Origin: Calditrichota bacterium
GTDB taxonomy: Bacteria; Calditrichota; Calditrichia; JAJRVZ01
DNA length: 40,713 nucleotides
Assembly: GCA_024277055.1 (NCBI GenBank)
Contig: JAJRVZ010000153.1
Coordinates: 1 to 40,713 of the forward strand
Direction: 5' to 3'
In this document: positions 15,335-24,195 of the stretch, piece after piece
Layout: the number at the start of each line of letters is the position of its first letter
Numbering within the stretch: position 1 is the stretch's first letter
Position numbers and translations under genes: made by a program
Notes under the pieces: model-generated
What the model was told of the DNA's origin: nothing
The model's database searches: none
What the model saw: only the letters and a program-made list of their open reading frames with translations

Positions 15335-17440
15335 ATGAAATATATCGTATCGCTGCTGGTTCTGATGAGCAGCGTGATGGCACAGGACCATCTGCTGATT
15401 TCTGAAATTCAAACCAATCCGAAAGATCATTCATTCATTGAAATTTACAATCCGACCGGCCAGACGGTTAGTTTGGATAATTATTATCTTGCGGATTACA
15501 ATACTTACTACCGCTTGGTTGCGAATTCCTATACCAGTGACAGCCGTGATTTTATCGTTCGCTTTCCGGCGGGAGCGAATATTACCGACGGGCAGGTGCT
15601 GGTGGTTGCCGTGAAAGGCGGAACCTTTGAGACGCAATACGGCTTTGCTCCCGATTTTGAGATCATTGCCGGGTCGACCGCCTCCGACATGGAGATTCTG
15701 GCATTCGGTGCCCAGGGCGAGATTTCCCGAACTTCGGAAATGCTGATACTATTCGAATGGGATGGCGTTTCGGATCTGGTTCGGGATGTCGACTATTTTA
15801 TATGGGGAACCGGCACATCGACATTCACCGACAAAAGCGGCGTCAGTATTGATGGTCCCGATTCCGATACCAATATGTCTTCTTTCCTGAATGATACGCC
15901 GGTGGACAGTCAAAATGCCCCGACGGCGCCGGCATTTGGAAAATCGCTGGAACGGGCCGGTATCACGGAATCAGCCGAAACGGCTGCCGGCGGCAACGGC
16001 ATTTCGGGCCATGATGAAACCAGCGAAGATATCACGACCTCGTTTATCATCAACGATACGCCGACACCCGGACAGTTTTCGCCCCTGGGGCCGCCGCCGC
16101 TGATCAGCAATTTGCAGTTCGACCCGGCGTTGCCGACCGCTTCGGATCGGGTTACCGTTTCGGCGGAGGTTACCGATAATGGCACCTTGCAACGCGTTCA
16201 ATTGTTCGTATCGTTAAACAACACTTCGTTTGACAGCAGTGATATGCAACCGGTAAGCGGAAATGTTTACGAAGCGATCATTGATTCACAGTCAGCCGGA
16301 ACCAACGTTCGTTTTTTCGTGCTGGCAGAAGATGACGCCGCCCAGATCACCCGCTCGGATACGCTCAGTTACGCGGTCAGTTCGGGTCAGCCGGGCGAAC
16401 CGCATTTGTTGATCACCGAATTGTCGGTTACGCCGAATGATGGTGAGTTTGTTGAAATTTATAACAACACCGGCCAGACCATTGACCTGTCGGATTATTA
16501 TTTAACCGACGCCACTTTTTCCGGCGGCGGCGAGTTTTATTACAACATCGTATTGGGTACCAATGCGGCAGGGGGCAGCAATTCCTTTGATTTTCATGTT
16601 CGGTTTCCGGCCGGCGCAAGTATAGCGCCTGGGGAATTTCAAACCGTCGCCATGCACGGCAGCGGATTTGTGACGACTTTCGGGGTACAGCCGAACTACG
16701 AACTGACCGACTCGGACCCCGGCATTGCCGATATGCGGGAAGCACTGCCCGGATTGATCGGGGGACAGTACAGCCTTTCCAATTCAGGGGAAGTAATTAT
16801 CCTGTACGAATGGGACGGTCAGAGTGACCTGGTTCAGGATGTGGAGTATATTGTCTGGGGCGATAAAGCCGAAGCGGTGGATAAAAGTGGCGTTTCCATC
16901 GATGGTCCGGATGCAGACAGCACTCCCTCCGTTTATTTGAATGATACACCGGTTGCAAACCAGATCGCCCTGCCGGAAAATCCGCATACAGTGGGAGAAT
17001 CCGTGCAGCGCGTAATCCTACTGGAAGCATCGGAAACCGCCATCGGCGGTAACGGGCTTACAGGACACAATGAAACCAGTGAGGACCTGGTTTCCGCCTT
17101 CGTCGTAGGTACGCCCAACCCGGGCAGCGGCCCCGCGCCGGTCGAAGCGCCGCAGATTACAAATGTTACCCGTACCCCGCTTACACCTGCAACATCGGAC
17201 GAAGTTACGGTCAGTGCCGACGTGACGGATAACGGTACGGTCGTGTTGGTGCAATTGTTTGTTTCGCTGGATTCCGCACCGTTCGACAGTTCTGCAATGG
17301 TACTGCAAAATGGCAATACCTATCAGGCTGTTATCGATTCACAACAGGCGGGCACCCTGGTACAGTATTATGTAAAAGCCGAAGATGACAGCGGCCTTAC
17401 CAGCAGCAGCAGTGTTTTCCAGTACACCGTTTTATCCTGA
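15335..17440 (+). CDS. Secreted lamin-tail-domain protein, N-terminal part up to an in-frame TGA
   Basis: These 701 residues start with a signal peptide ('MKYIVSLLVLMSSVMAQ'). Two copies of the same module follow: an LTD (lamin tail) domain ('LLISEIQTNPKDHSFIEIYNP', split here, about 19-250; second copy about 356-600), each followed by an Ig/FN3-like domain ('NGTLQRVQLFVSLNNTSFD' about 255-348; 'NGTVVLVQLFVSLDSAPFD' about 605-700). LTD domains occur in secreted bacterial proteins, often with nuclease or phosphatase domains. The frame ends at TGA 17438-17440 in the linker after the second Ig domain. The next codons, in the same frame, continue straight into an OB-fold module with no start or ribosome site, so this is very probably the front half of one 1332-codon gene. 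The product is most likely at the cell surface or secreted. Confidence 0.88.
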   Translation: MKYIVSLLVLMSSVMAQDHLLISEIQTNPKDHSFIEIYNPTGQTVSLDNYYLADYNTYYRLVANSYTSDSRDFIVRFPAGANITDGQVLVVAVKGGTFETQYGFAPDFEIIAGSTASDMEILAFGAQGEISRTSEMLILFEWDGVSDLVRDVDYFIWGTGTSTFTDKSGVSIDGPDSDTNMSSFLNDTPVDSQNAPTAPAFGKSLERAGITESAETAAGGNGISGHDETSEDITTSFIINDTPTPGQFSPLGPPPLISNLQFDPALPTASDRVTVSAEVTDNGTLQRVQLFVSLNNTSFDSSDMQPVSGNVYEAIIDSQSAGTNVRFFVLAEDDAAQITRSDTLSYAVSSGQPGEPHLLITELSVTPNDGEFVEIYNNTGQTIDLSDYYLTDATFSGGGEFYYNIVLGTNAAGGSNSFDFHVRFPAGASIAPGEFQTVAMHGSGFVTTFGVQPNYELTDSDPGIADMREALPGLIGGQYSLSNSGEVIILYEWDGQSDLVQDVEYIVWGDKAEAVDKSGVSIDGPDADSTPSVYLNDTPVANQIALPENPHTVGESVQRVILLEASETAIGGNGLTGHNETSEDLVSAFVVGTPNPGSGPAPVEAPQITNVTRTPLTPATSDEVTVSADVTDNGTVVLVQLFVSLDSAPFDSSAMVLQNGNTYQAVIDSQQAGTLVQYYVKAEDDSGLTSSSSVFQYTVLS
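17438..17440 (+). other. In-frame TGA splitting the LTD/OB-fold gene
   Basis: Codons read 'GTT TTA TCC TGA GGC GAT TTT': V-L-S-stop-G-D-F. The reading frame is identical on both sides (15335 and 17498 share phase) and is open for 701 codons before and 630 after. The sense residue expected here is a linker residue; the paralogous linker after the first Ig domain reads 'VSSGQPGE'. One base change from CGA or GGA would create it. It may be a real nonsense mutation, an assembly or sequencing error, or a read-through site. Confidence 0.85.
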
Positions 17441-19333
17441 GGCGATTTTATTCCCATCGCCGACATTCAGAACAATCCCGGGTTTGTCGGACAAACCGTG
17501 ACCATTCAGGGAGTAGTGACGCTGGGGGCGGGTAAAACCATTGATACGCGCACCGATGCCTATGTACAGGATAATTCGGGCCGGGGTATCAATATTTTTC
17601 AATTTGACACAGTGGATACAACCCTGGTACGCGGCAATCTGGTACGAATTACGGGAACCGTTGAGGAATTCAACGGAATAACGGAAATTACCAATTACAC
17701 CTCTGAAGTTGTTGAAAAGGCACAACCGCTTCCGACAGCATTAAAACTTTCAACATCGGATGCTACGGATACACAATACGAAGGGACGTTAATCCAAACC
17801 AGCGGCGTCATCAGCGATTTGTTTGCCGCAGGCGGTGGAACCAATATCATCATTAACGACGGAAGCGGTGAGGTTACACTGCGTGTCTGGGATACTACCG
17901 GCCTGAACGTCTCACCGTTCGCTGTCGGCGATACCATCCGGTGCGTGGCCGTTATGGATATTTTCAACAATGCAGGTCAGCTCACTCCGGCCTACAATGG
18001 AGACATTTTCTTTACAAGCATCGAACAGGCGGCCGACGGTTCGGGCATTGTTTCGGTTCTGCCGGACCAGGTAAATAAAAGTGAAGCGGCCACCCTGTCG
18101 TTTACTTTCACCGGCAACAGCGCGGATACGGTTTCACAGATCAGCATAAATGTTCCGAATGAATGGAGTTTTACTTCCAACCCGAATGACGTCGGTTTGA
18201 GCGGTTCCGTGTTCGGTTCGGCGCAGGTCGGCATTAACGGTCGTCAGGTTCTGATCACGGATGCGGTAATCGAAGACCGGACACAGGGTGAAATTCAGAT
18301 CGGCGGACTGACCGCACCGGCTGTTGATACGGTGTCGGTATTTACCGTGCAGTCGGCGGGTACCGGGGGTAGTCTGACGGAAGTTGCCATTTCCCCAACG
18401 GTAATGGTCGGCAAAGGAACCGCCGTACAAACCGTGCCGATGGATTCGATCCAGAAGAATATCGATTTCTGGAACGGCAAACAGGTGGCGATTCAGGGCG
18501 TGGTCACCATCGGCGCCGGCGTTTTGATAACAAGCCGTACTTCCGCCTATGTGAATGACTCAACCGCTTTCGGGTTGCAGGTATTCAGCTTCGACCCGCC
18601 CGACCCGGCCATCGAACGGGGCAATCTGGTACTGATCCGCGGGACGATTGAAGAGTTTAATGCGATCACCGAAATTACCGATTACACCGTGCGGGTATTA
18701 CGGAGAAACGTCGATCTGCCGACCCCGCTGCAGATAACAACCAAACAGGCAACGGGGCTGGGACTGGAAGGTTCATGGGTACGGCTCAGCGGTACAATTG
18801 TTGATAAATACAGCGCTGGCGGGGGAACCAATATCATAGTTGATGACGGCAGCGGTGAAGTCACCATCAGGGTGTGGGATACGGCCGGTCTGGACCTGAC
18901 CGACTTCACTGCCGGTGACGGTATCGTGGCAAAGGGGATCATCGGCGAATTCAGCGATACGGGGCAGCTGCTTGTCGGTTATCAGGAAGATATCGGTTTC
19001 GTTGTTTTGCCGAAAGCGCCGATCGGCCTGAAGGTACCCAACAAGCCCTTCGTACCCGACCGGGGAGAATTGTTCGATATTACCTTCAGTGCGGGAAGCG
19101 AAAACACTCAGGTGACCATACGTATTTATGACCTGGCCGGCCGACTGATTACAACACTGCTGGATGACCAGGGGCGTTCATTTGAACAAACCTTGCGCTG
19201 GAACGGGCGGGATCAGCTGAATGAACTGGTGCCGCTTGGCGCTTACATTTTGCACCTTGAGGTTGTAGATGAAAGCACAGGGAAAACAACGCAGAAAACC
19301 GCACCAATCGTTGTTGGTACGATCTTAAAATAA
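17441..19333 (+). CDS. OB-fold / FlgD-Ig C-terminal part of the interrupted LTD protein
   Basis: These 630 codons lie in the frame of the upstream gene. The ORF track begins at GTG 17498, but that lies inside the first OB-fold module and has no ribosome site, so it is unlikely to be a true start. Two nearly parallel OB-fold modules are visible: 'VTIQGVVTLGAGKTIDTRTDAYV' and 'VAIQGVVTIGAGVLITSRTSAYV' (split here), each ending in a GGGTNI-I-DGSGEVT-RVWDT segment. A beta-rich domain sits between them (about 18060-18420). The C-terminus is a FlgD-type Ig domain ('VTIRIYDLAGRLITTLLDD', 'RWNGRDQLNELVPLGAYILHL'), the kind used in FCB bacteria as a secretion or sorting tail. Alone this part has no signal peptide, so without read-through it would not be exported. 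Confidence 0.82.
   Translation, partial: GDFIPIADIQNNPGFVGQTVTIQGVVTLGAGKTIDTRTDAYVQDNSGRGINIFQFDTVDTTLVRGNLVRITGTVEEFNGITEITNYTSEVVEKAQPLPTALKLSTSDATDTQYEGTLIQTSGVISDLFAAGGGTNIIINDGSGEVTLRVWDTTGLNVSPFAVGDTIRCVAVMDIFNNAGQLTPAYNGDIFFTSIEQAADGSGIVSVLPDQVNKSEAATLSFTFTGNSADTVSQISINVPNEWSFTSNPNDVGLSGSVFGSAQVGINGRQVLITDAVIEDRTQGEIQIGGLTAPAVDTVSVFTVQSAGTGGSLTEVAISPTVMVGKGTAVQTVPMDSIQKNIDFWNGKQVAIQGVVTIGAGVLITSRTSAYVNDSTAFGLQVFSFDPPDPAIERGNLVLIRGTIEEFNAITEITDYTVRVLRRNVDLPTPLQITTKQATGLGLEGSWVRLSGTIVDKYSAGGGTNIIVDDGSGEVTIRVWDTAGLDLTDFTAGDGIVAKGIIGEFSDTGQLLVGYQEDIGFVVLPKAPIGLKVPNKPFVPDRGELFDITFSAGSENTQVTIRIYDLAGRLITTLLDDQGRSFEQTLRWNGRDQLNELVPLGAYILHLEVVDESTGKTTQKTAPIVVGTILK
17486..17990 (+). repeat. OB-fold module copy 1 (internal duplication)
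   Basis: This is the first copy of a coding duplication. Its protein is collinear with the copy at 18470-18980: 'TVTIQGVVTLGAGK' matches 'QVAIQGVVTIGAGV', 'VRGNLVRITGTVEEFNGITEIT' matches 'ERGNLVLIRGTIEEFNAITEIT' (split here), and both carry the 'GGGTNII' segment. The DNA has diverged, so the duplication is old. Confidence 0.75.
18470..18980 (+). repeat. OB-fold module copy 2 (internal duplication)
   Basis: This is the second copy of the OB-fold module. The residues before it ('VQTVPMDSIQKNIDFWNGK') align with 'FIPIADIQNNPGFVGQ' between the in-frame TGA and GTG 17498. That alignment shows that module 1 begins upstream of the GTG and supports a single interrupted gene. Confidence 0.75.
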
Positions 19334-19369
19334 GAAATACTGAAAGCAATTTTGCAAATGGGATGCCAG

Positions 19370-20239
19370 ATGAAAATTAGAATTATATTATTGTTTACCA
19401 TCTTTTATGGTTCCGTTCAGGCCGGATTGTTTGACGATCGTTTCCCCTCGGCAAGGGCCTCGGCGATGAGCGGTTCTTTTGTTGCCGTTTCCAACGATGT
19501 CTGGGCGGGATACTATAATCCGGCGGGATTGGCGCGGGTCGGCAACAACCAATTCGGGGCTTCCTACCAGATACCCTTCAATCTGAATTTTTTCCGCAGT
19601 TTTTTTGTCAGCGGCGTCATGCCGCTACCGGAAAATTTCGGAACCGCGGGCGTGTCGTTTCAGGATTTCGGCGTGGACTTTATGGGTAACAGTTTGTCCA
19701 GCGAATACACTTTCGCCTTTTCACACGGTTTTTACCTCATGAAAGACATTCACTCCGCGTTGACCGTCGGGTATAATCTGAAATACTATTACTGGGACCT
19801 GGGTGAATCCGTCGGCGGGCTTAATCTGGGTTCGGCCGGCACCTTCGGAATGGATGTTGGATTCCAGGCGTCGCTTTACCAGCGCACTTGGGTCGGCGTC
19901 TATTTTCTGAACCTGAATGCACCGCAAATCGGTGAATTCACGAAGCACGATTTGCCGCAGCGTATTGTAATCGGCGCCGCCTATATGCCGCAGAACGGCG
20001 TAACGACCAGTATTTCAATGAATAAAACGATCGGATTGCAAACCCAGATCGAAGGTGGATTTGAATTGGATGTTATGGAGTACGTGAGCATTCGACTCGG
20101 GGTCAGTACCGAACCGAACCGATTTTCCGGTGGTATTGGAATTCATTATGAAGGATTCAATTTTGATTATGCCCTTCGAACGCACCCGGTATTGTCTGAA
20201 ACCCACCAGTTCGCTTTGCAGTACAGCATTGATAATTGA
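19370..20239 (+). CDS. PorV/PorQ-like outer-membrane beta-barrel protein
   Basis: About 290 residues. The track starts at TTG 19352. I prefer ATG 19370, because GGGA (19360-19363) lies 6 nt upstream and the signal peptide then begins properly ('MKIRIILLFTIFYGSVQA'). The mature start 'SARASAMSGSFVAVSNDVWAG' with 'YYNPAGLARV' is the hallmark of the PorV/PorQ (UPF0164-like) family, a FadL-related 14-strand type barrel. In Bacteroidetes, PorV carries type IX secretion substrates to the surface, and PorV-like paralogues are frequent in FCB genomes. The gene follows the LTD/OB protein by 36 nt, and that protein ends in a FlgD-type Ig domain, so a substrate-carrier relationship is conceivable but unproven. 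Confidence 0.85.
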   Translation: MKIRIILLFTIFYGSVQAGLFDDRFPSARASAMSGSFVAVSNDVWAGYYNPAGLARVGNNQFGASYQIPFNLNFFRSFFVSGVMPLPENFGTAGVSFQDFGVDFMGNSLSSEYTFAFSHGFYLMKDIHSALTVGYNLKYYYWDLGESVGGLNLGSAGTFGMDVGFQASLYQRTWVGVYFLNLNAPQIGEFTKHDLPQRIVIGAAYMPQNGVTTSISMNKTIGLQTQIEGGFELDVMEYVSIRLGVSTEPNRFSGGIGIHYEGFNFDYALRTHPVLSETHQFALQYSIDN

Positions 20240-20292
20240 CGTGGATAGAGAAAATGATAAACCCAAAATTTAACTAAAATGAATTCCGGAAG

Positions 20293-22812
20293 ATGAAACT
20301 CAGTGCACATATCCTTTTAATCGGACTGATAATTGTTGCAACCCTGTCGGGTGTATTGGCGGGGCAGGAATATACCCGTTATAACCAGTTGGATATCAAT
20401 AATGCCGGTTTTGAAGAAATTCAGAAATTACCGGTTTCAACGGATATTGCCCGGCGTTTGTACGAGCGGGTATTATACAAGGGCTTTTTTAAAAGTATTT
20501 ACGAACTGCGGGAAGTAAAAGGAATTGATCAGCAATTACTGAACCGGCTGAAACCGCTGATCCGCATTGAACCTTTCCGCCCCAGGACCAGCTGGGAAGA
20601 AAAAGTGGAGCAGATTTACTATCAGCTGGACCGCTGGAGCGGCAATGAGGGCATTAACGATACGTTTATCGACCTGTGGATCGAAAAAGCGCTGGATCCG
20701 CTGAACGTGAACAATATTCGCTATGATGAACTGATCAACCTGCAAAATGTGTCGCCGGTAGACGCGGTGGCTATCCTGAATTACCGCAGGGAGATCAGCG
20801 ACATTCGCAATGCGCGCGACCTGCGCGGTATCCCCGGTCTTTCCTATTACGGCTACCGCAATGCCCGCCGTTTCCTGGATTATAAGGAACCGCCCGCTGC
20901 GGAAACGCAGGGCTTGCACGGTTATGTTACGATACGACTGGACAATACCCCGTTTTTTTCCGATGAAGATGCGGCGGCGACGGAAGCAGGGGTGACAACC
21001 CTGGAAAATCAGCTGGATTTCGGCGCCAACACTTTGCCCAATATTTATTATAAGATGCGTTTCAGCTGGAACCGCAATTATAAATTCGGTTATTCCTATG
21101 TCCGCAATCTTAATGAACCGGACCTGTATTTCAACGACGGTTCCTTTAAACTGCCGAGGGGTAAATTTTACGTCGGTGTTGAAAATCAGCAGCTGGGTAA
21201 ATTGCAGCTGCGCAAACTGCACGCGGGAAACTATGCCGTGTCATTCGGTCATGGTGTTATCATGGATAATACCGATTTTTTTGTACCGCGTAAAAGCGGC
21301 TACGGATTCCGCAAGCGCTTTAACGGGCTGTCCGGTGATAATTCCCGAACTCGTGAATATGCCTTAAAAGGCCTGGCTGCCGAAATTGGTTATGATAATT
21401 TCAGTGCGGTTCTGTTCGGCTCTTTCAATTCCCGCGATGCCATCCTGAATACACAGATTTATGACAGCACCCGCGGCCGTGGTTTTAACCAGCTGGTTGT
21501 TCTCGATCAGCGCTTTGCCTTCGCTCCGGACGATTCCCGTCGTCTCCCGGACGACCTGAACCTGTCCTGGCGCAACTCTGTGCGGGAACTGACCTACGGG
21601 GCTCATGTACAATACGATTTTTTCCCGGGTACCTATCTCGGTTTTACCTTTTATGAAAGCGCCTACGACCGTCCCATCGAGCCGGTAATCAATGAGGTGG
21701 TTGCCCCGGAAAATATGGGGCGGCTGGTTACAGCCGACAATGAGATCCGTCAGGCATACGGCTTCGACGTGTCGAAGGGAGACAATCCGTTCTGGAGTAA
21801 GGCCGTTTCGTTTCGCCGGATTTTCGGTTTTGATTTTCAAACCGTCATTAATAACGTCGCCATACAGGGGGAATTCGGCGAACTGGATAAAGGCGGCAGT
21901 GTGTTTAAACTGGGTGATGATCCCAGGGCGATGGTGTTATCCGCTTACACACAATACAATAATCTGAATATACTGGCGTTGTATCGTAATTACGATCTGG
22001 GATATGACAATCCGTACCAGCGGTCTTTTTCCAATTACCGGCGATTTAAGGGTACGATCTACGAAGATTATTATTACCTGCAGTCTTCCCTGTACGGTCA
22101 GCTGTACGGCAATGCACCGCAGCCGCAGTCGGAGGAAGGATATTATCTGAGCAGCTATTATCAGATCAACCGCAACCTGACTACGCAGGTGGAATACGAC
22201 AACTGGACGCGCAAGGCCGACCAGGCGGCACAATACCGGCTGGTGGGTACGCTCAATTACCGTCCGGTTTTTCCGGTGCGCATCCAGTTGCGGCAGAAGT
22301 GGCAGGCTCGGGATGAGCAGAATAATGTGACGCTGCGCTTTTTCAAAAACCTTGAATTTCGCGGTCGGATCGATTTTCGCCTTTCGGGATTCGATAATCT
22401 GAGCCTGCTGTATGTGAACAGTAAAACCATCGTTCACCCCCGTCCGCGGGTGTTCGGAGACATGGTGCTGGATGCCGAAGCCATCGGTACGATAATCACA
22501 CACAATTTCAACCGCAACCTGAAACTGAGCGGCATGCTGGCCTATTACCAGGGGTTCTTCTGGAATTTCGAAGATACGCAATTTGTCGTGCTGGAGTCCC
22601 AGCGCGGTGCACTGCGCACCTGGTGGTCGCTTTACGCGCGTCTGAACAACAATTTTTCCGCCCGGCTGAAGTTTACGCTGGATCAGCAGAAACCGCTGAC
22701 CAACATCGCCTTCAATGATGTCCGCGATCCGGTGGCCGGTCGGGCCAATGAAACGGATATTTTGCGCAAAACCAACAGTTATTTTTATCTGGAATTCAAC
22801 TATAATTTTTGA
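20293..22812 (+). CDS. Helix-hairpin-helix outer-membrane beta-barrel protein
   Basis: An 839-residue protein with signal peptide 'MKLSAHILLIGLIIVATLSGVLA'. Two ComEA-like helix-hairpin-helix regions follow: 'LDINNAGFEEIQKLPVSTDIA' (split here, about 32-90) and 'LNVNNIRYDELINLQNVSP' with 'ARDLRGIPGLSYYGYRNARRF' (about 135-195). From about residue 210 on, the sequence is alternating aromatic/polar beta-strands rich in Tyr, Asn and Arg, ending in 'NSYFYLEFNYNF' with a terminal Phe, as in outer-membrane barrels. HhH motifs usually contact DNA or act in protein assembly. A HhH domain on the periplasmic side of a barrel suggests DNA binding or uptake, or simply a structural plug. I know of similar uncharacterised proteins in FCB genomes but no assigned function. 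It lies 53 nt after the PorV-like gene. Confidence 0.82.
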   Translation: MKLSAHILLIGLIIVATLSGVLAGQEYTRYNQLDINNAGFEEIQKLPVSTDIARRLYERVLYKGFFKSIYELREVKGIDQQLLNRLKPLIRIEPFRPRTSWEEKVEQIYYQLDRWSGNEGINDTFIDLWIEKALDPLNVNNIRYDELINLQNVSPVDAVAILNYRREISDIRNARDLRGIPGLSYYGYRNARRFLDYKEPPAAETQGLHGYVTIRLDNTPFFSDEDAAATEAGVTTLENQLDFGANTLPNIYYKMRFSWNRNYKFGYSYVRNLNEPDLYFNDGSFKLPRGKFYVGVENQQLGKLQLRKLHAGNYAVSFGHGVIMDNTDFFVPRKSGYGFRKRFNGLSGDNSRTREYALKGLAAEIGYDNFSAVLFGSFNSRDAILNTQIYDSTRGRGFNQLVVLDQRFAFAPDDSRRLPDDLNLSWRNSVRELTYGAHVQYDFFPGTYLGFTFYESAYDRPIEPVINEVVAPENMGRLVTADNEIRQAYGFDVSKGDNPFWSKAVSFRRIFGFDFQTVINNVAIQGEFGELDKGGSVFKLGDDPRAMVLSAYTQYNNLNILALYRNYDLGYDNPYQRSFSNYRRFKGTIYEDYYYLQSSLYGQLYGNAPQPQSEEGYYLSSYYQINRNLTTQVEYDNWTRKADQAAQYRLVGTLNYRPVFPVRIQLRQKWQARDEQNNVTLRFFKNLEFRGRIDFRLSGFDNLSLLYVNSKTIVHPRPRVFGDMVLDAEAIGTIITHNFNRNLKLSGMLAYYQGFFWNFEDTQFVVLESQRGALRTWWSLYARLNNNFSARLKFTLDQQKPLTNIAFNDVRDPVAGRANETDILRKTNSYFYLEFNYNF

Positions 22813-22824
22813 ACGGGGATGTGA

Positions 22825-24195
22825 ATGAAATACTATTGGACACCCATCCTGCTTATACTCTGCACCGCTTCATTGTCGGCGCAGACCGGGAATCTGAATT
22901 TTTCAAAAATGACATACGGTCAACAGGCTGTTTTTTTTAACGCACGGTCCATGGCGCTGGGCGGATCAGGCATAGCCGGGGCAAAGGCTGTTCACGGAGC
23001 CGCCCTTAATCCGGCATTACTGACGCGGTCGGAAAAGGATGTGCAGTTTTCTGTCAGCGGCCTGATGCATAAACTGGAAGAGGATCGCTCTTTTCCCTAT
23101 TACGATAATTTCGGCGGTTTTGTCGATTACGGCTCGTTTGCATTCAACGATAACTGGTATGGTGATTTTCAGTTTAGTGCCATTGCACGCATTCCCAACG
23201 AAACGATCGGCAACCTGGTTGTAGGGCTTTCGCTGAATAATATATCCGATTTCAATTATGAGTACGTGGAAGAAGTGCGTACCACCGGTTTTTCCGACGC
23301 CATTCTGGCCTATAACCGCATTGAATCGGACGGCGTGTTCCGAAATTTCCTGCTGAGTGTCGCCCTGCAACCCGTGGAGAATATTTCTGTTGGAATCAGC
23401 CTGGGGCTGATCAGCGGCGAAGTGGACCAGGCGGCAGCCATCGATTCCGTTGATGACAGTATGCAAAATATCCGTATGCTGGAAAGAAATAACCTGACTA
23501 TCGACAACACGGCCATTCAAGCATCTTTTGGAGCCACGATGCAGGTCAACCCATTCCTGAAACTGGGCGCTACGGTTACTTTGCCGGTAACGCTTTCGCT
23601 GAAAAACAGCTATCGCTGGGATACACAAAATACAACATTGCCGCGCATAATCGGATTTAACAACCCGATACAGCTGTCTTTTTCAGAGGGTACCTCCGGG
23701 TTTGATTCGGTTGCAACTGCGAAATTCACCAGAGAGATCAAATGGCCGCTGCAACTGGGTTTTGGCGGAGAGTACCGGTTTACTAACGTACTACAGGCGC
23801 TGATCAGTTTCGATTTCCGCTATACGTTCTGGTCTGATTTTGAAGACGACCTGGTAGACAAAACCGGGTTTGAAGACAGCTGGCGGGTGAGCAGCGGCAT
23901 CGAACATATCTTTTTTGACAACATGCCCTTCCGGGTCGGATTCAGTCACGGTACGCTGCGCGAGGGACGCGAATTTACGCGCACCGTTTTCACGGTTGGT
24001 ACCGGCATGCAATTTGATAAATTTACGATCGATATTTCAGGCGCCTATTCGGAACTCACTTACAACCAGCGGGACATGTTCGATAACAGCATCTATCCTC
24101 CGCTGGTAACAAGGACGGACATTCTCGACCGGGTTAAAAGCAATGATGTCTATGTAATGCTTGAAGCCCGTTACTATCTGGATTGGATTGAATGA
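22825..24195 (+). CDS. FadL/OmpP1-like outer-membrane protein
   Basis: A 456-residue protein with signal peptide 'MKYYWTPILLILCTASLSAQ'. The mature N-terminus carries the FadL/PorV-type signature 'ARSMALGGSGIAGAKAVHGA' followed by 'ALNPALLTR'. The rest is amphipathic beta-strand typical of a barrel, with paired 'VSVGISLGLISGEVDQ'-like strands and a closing strand 'DVYVMLEARYYLDWIE'. FadL relatives pass hydrophobic or small molecules across the outer membrane. The gene begins 12 nt after the HhH barrel gene and overlaps the nucleotidase gene by 4 nt (ATGA), so the three form one transcription unit. Confidence 0.85.
   Translation: MKYYWTPILLILCTASLSAQTGNLNFSKMTYGQQAVFFNARSMALGGSGIAGAKAVHGAALNPALLTRSEKDVQFSVSGLMHKLEEDRSFPYYDNFGGFVDYGSFAFNDNWYGDFQFSAIARIPNETIGNLVVGLSLNNISDFNYEYVEEVRTTGFSDAILAYNRIESDGVFRNFLLSVALQPVENISVGISLGLISGEVDQAAAIDSVDDSMQNIRMLERNNLTIDNTAIQASFGATMQVNPFLKLGATVTLPVTLSLKNSYRWDTQNTTLPRIIGFNNPIQLSFSEGTSGFDSVATAKFTREIKWPLQLGFGGEYRFTNVLQALISFDFRYTFWSDFEDDLVDKTGFEDSWRVSSGIEHIFFDNMPFRVGFSHGTLREGREFTRTVFTVGTGMQFDKFTIDISGAYSELTYNQRDMFDNSIYPPLVTRTDILDRVKSNDVYVMLEARYYLDWIE

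Noticed and set aside
17498-19333. Independent gene starting at GTG 17498
   Set aside because: The GTG lies inside an OB-fold module, has no ribosome site and no signal peptide follows. The same frame is open back to the TGA at 17438, so it is treated as the back half of one interrupted gene.
19352-19369. TTG start of the PorV/PorQ-like protein in the ORF track
   Set aside because: ATG 19370 has a GGGA ribosome site at good spacing and gives a normal signal peptide.
20536-21222. 228-aa minus-strand ORF
   Set aside because: It is a shadow of the HhH-barrel gene; no protein-like features or start site.
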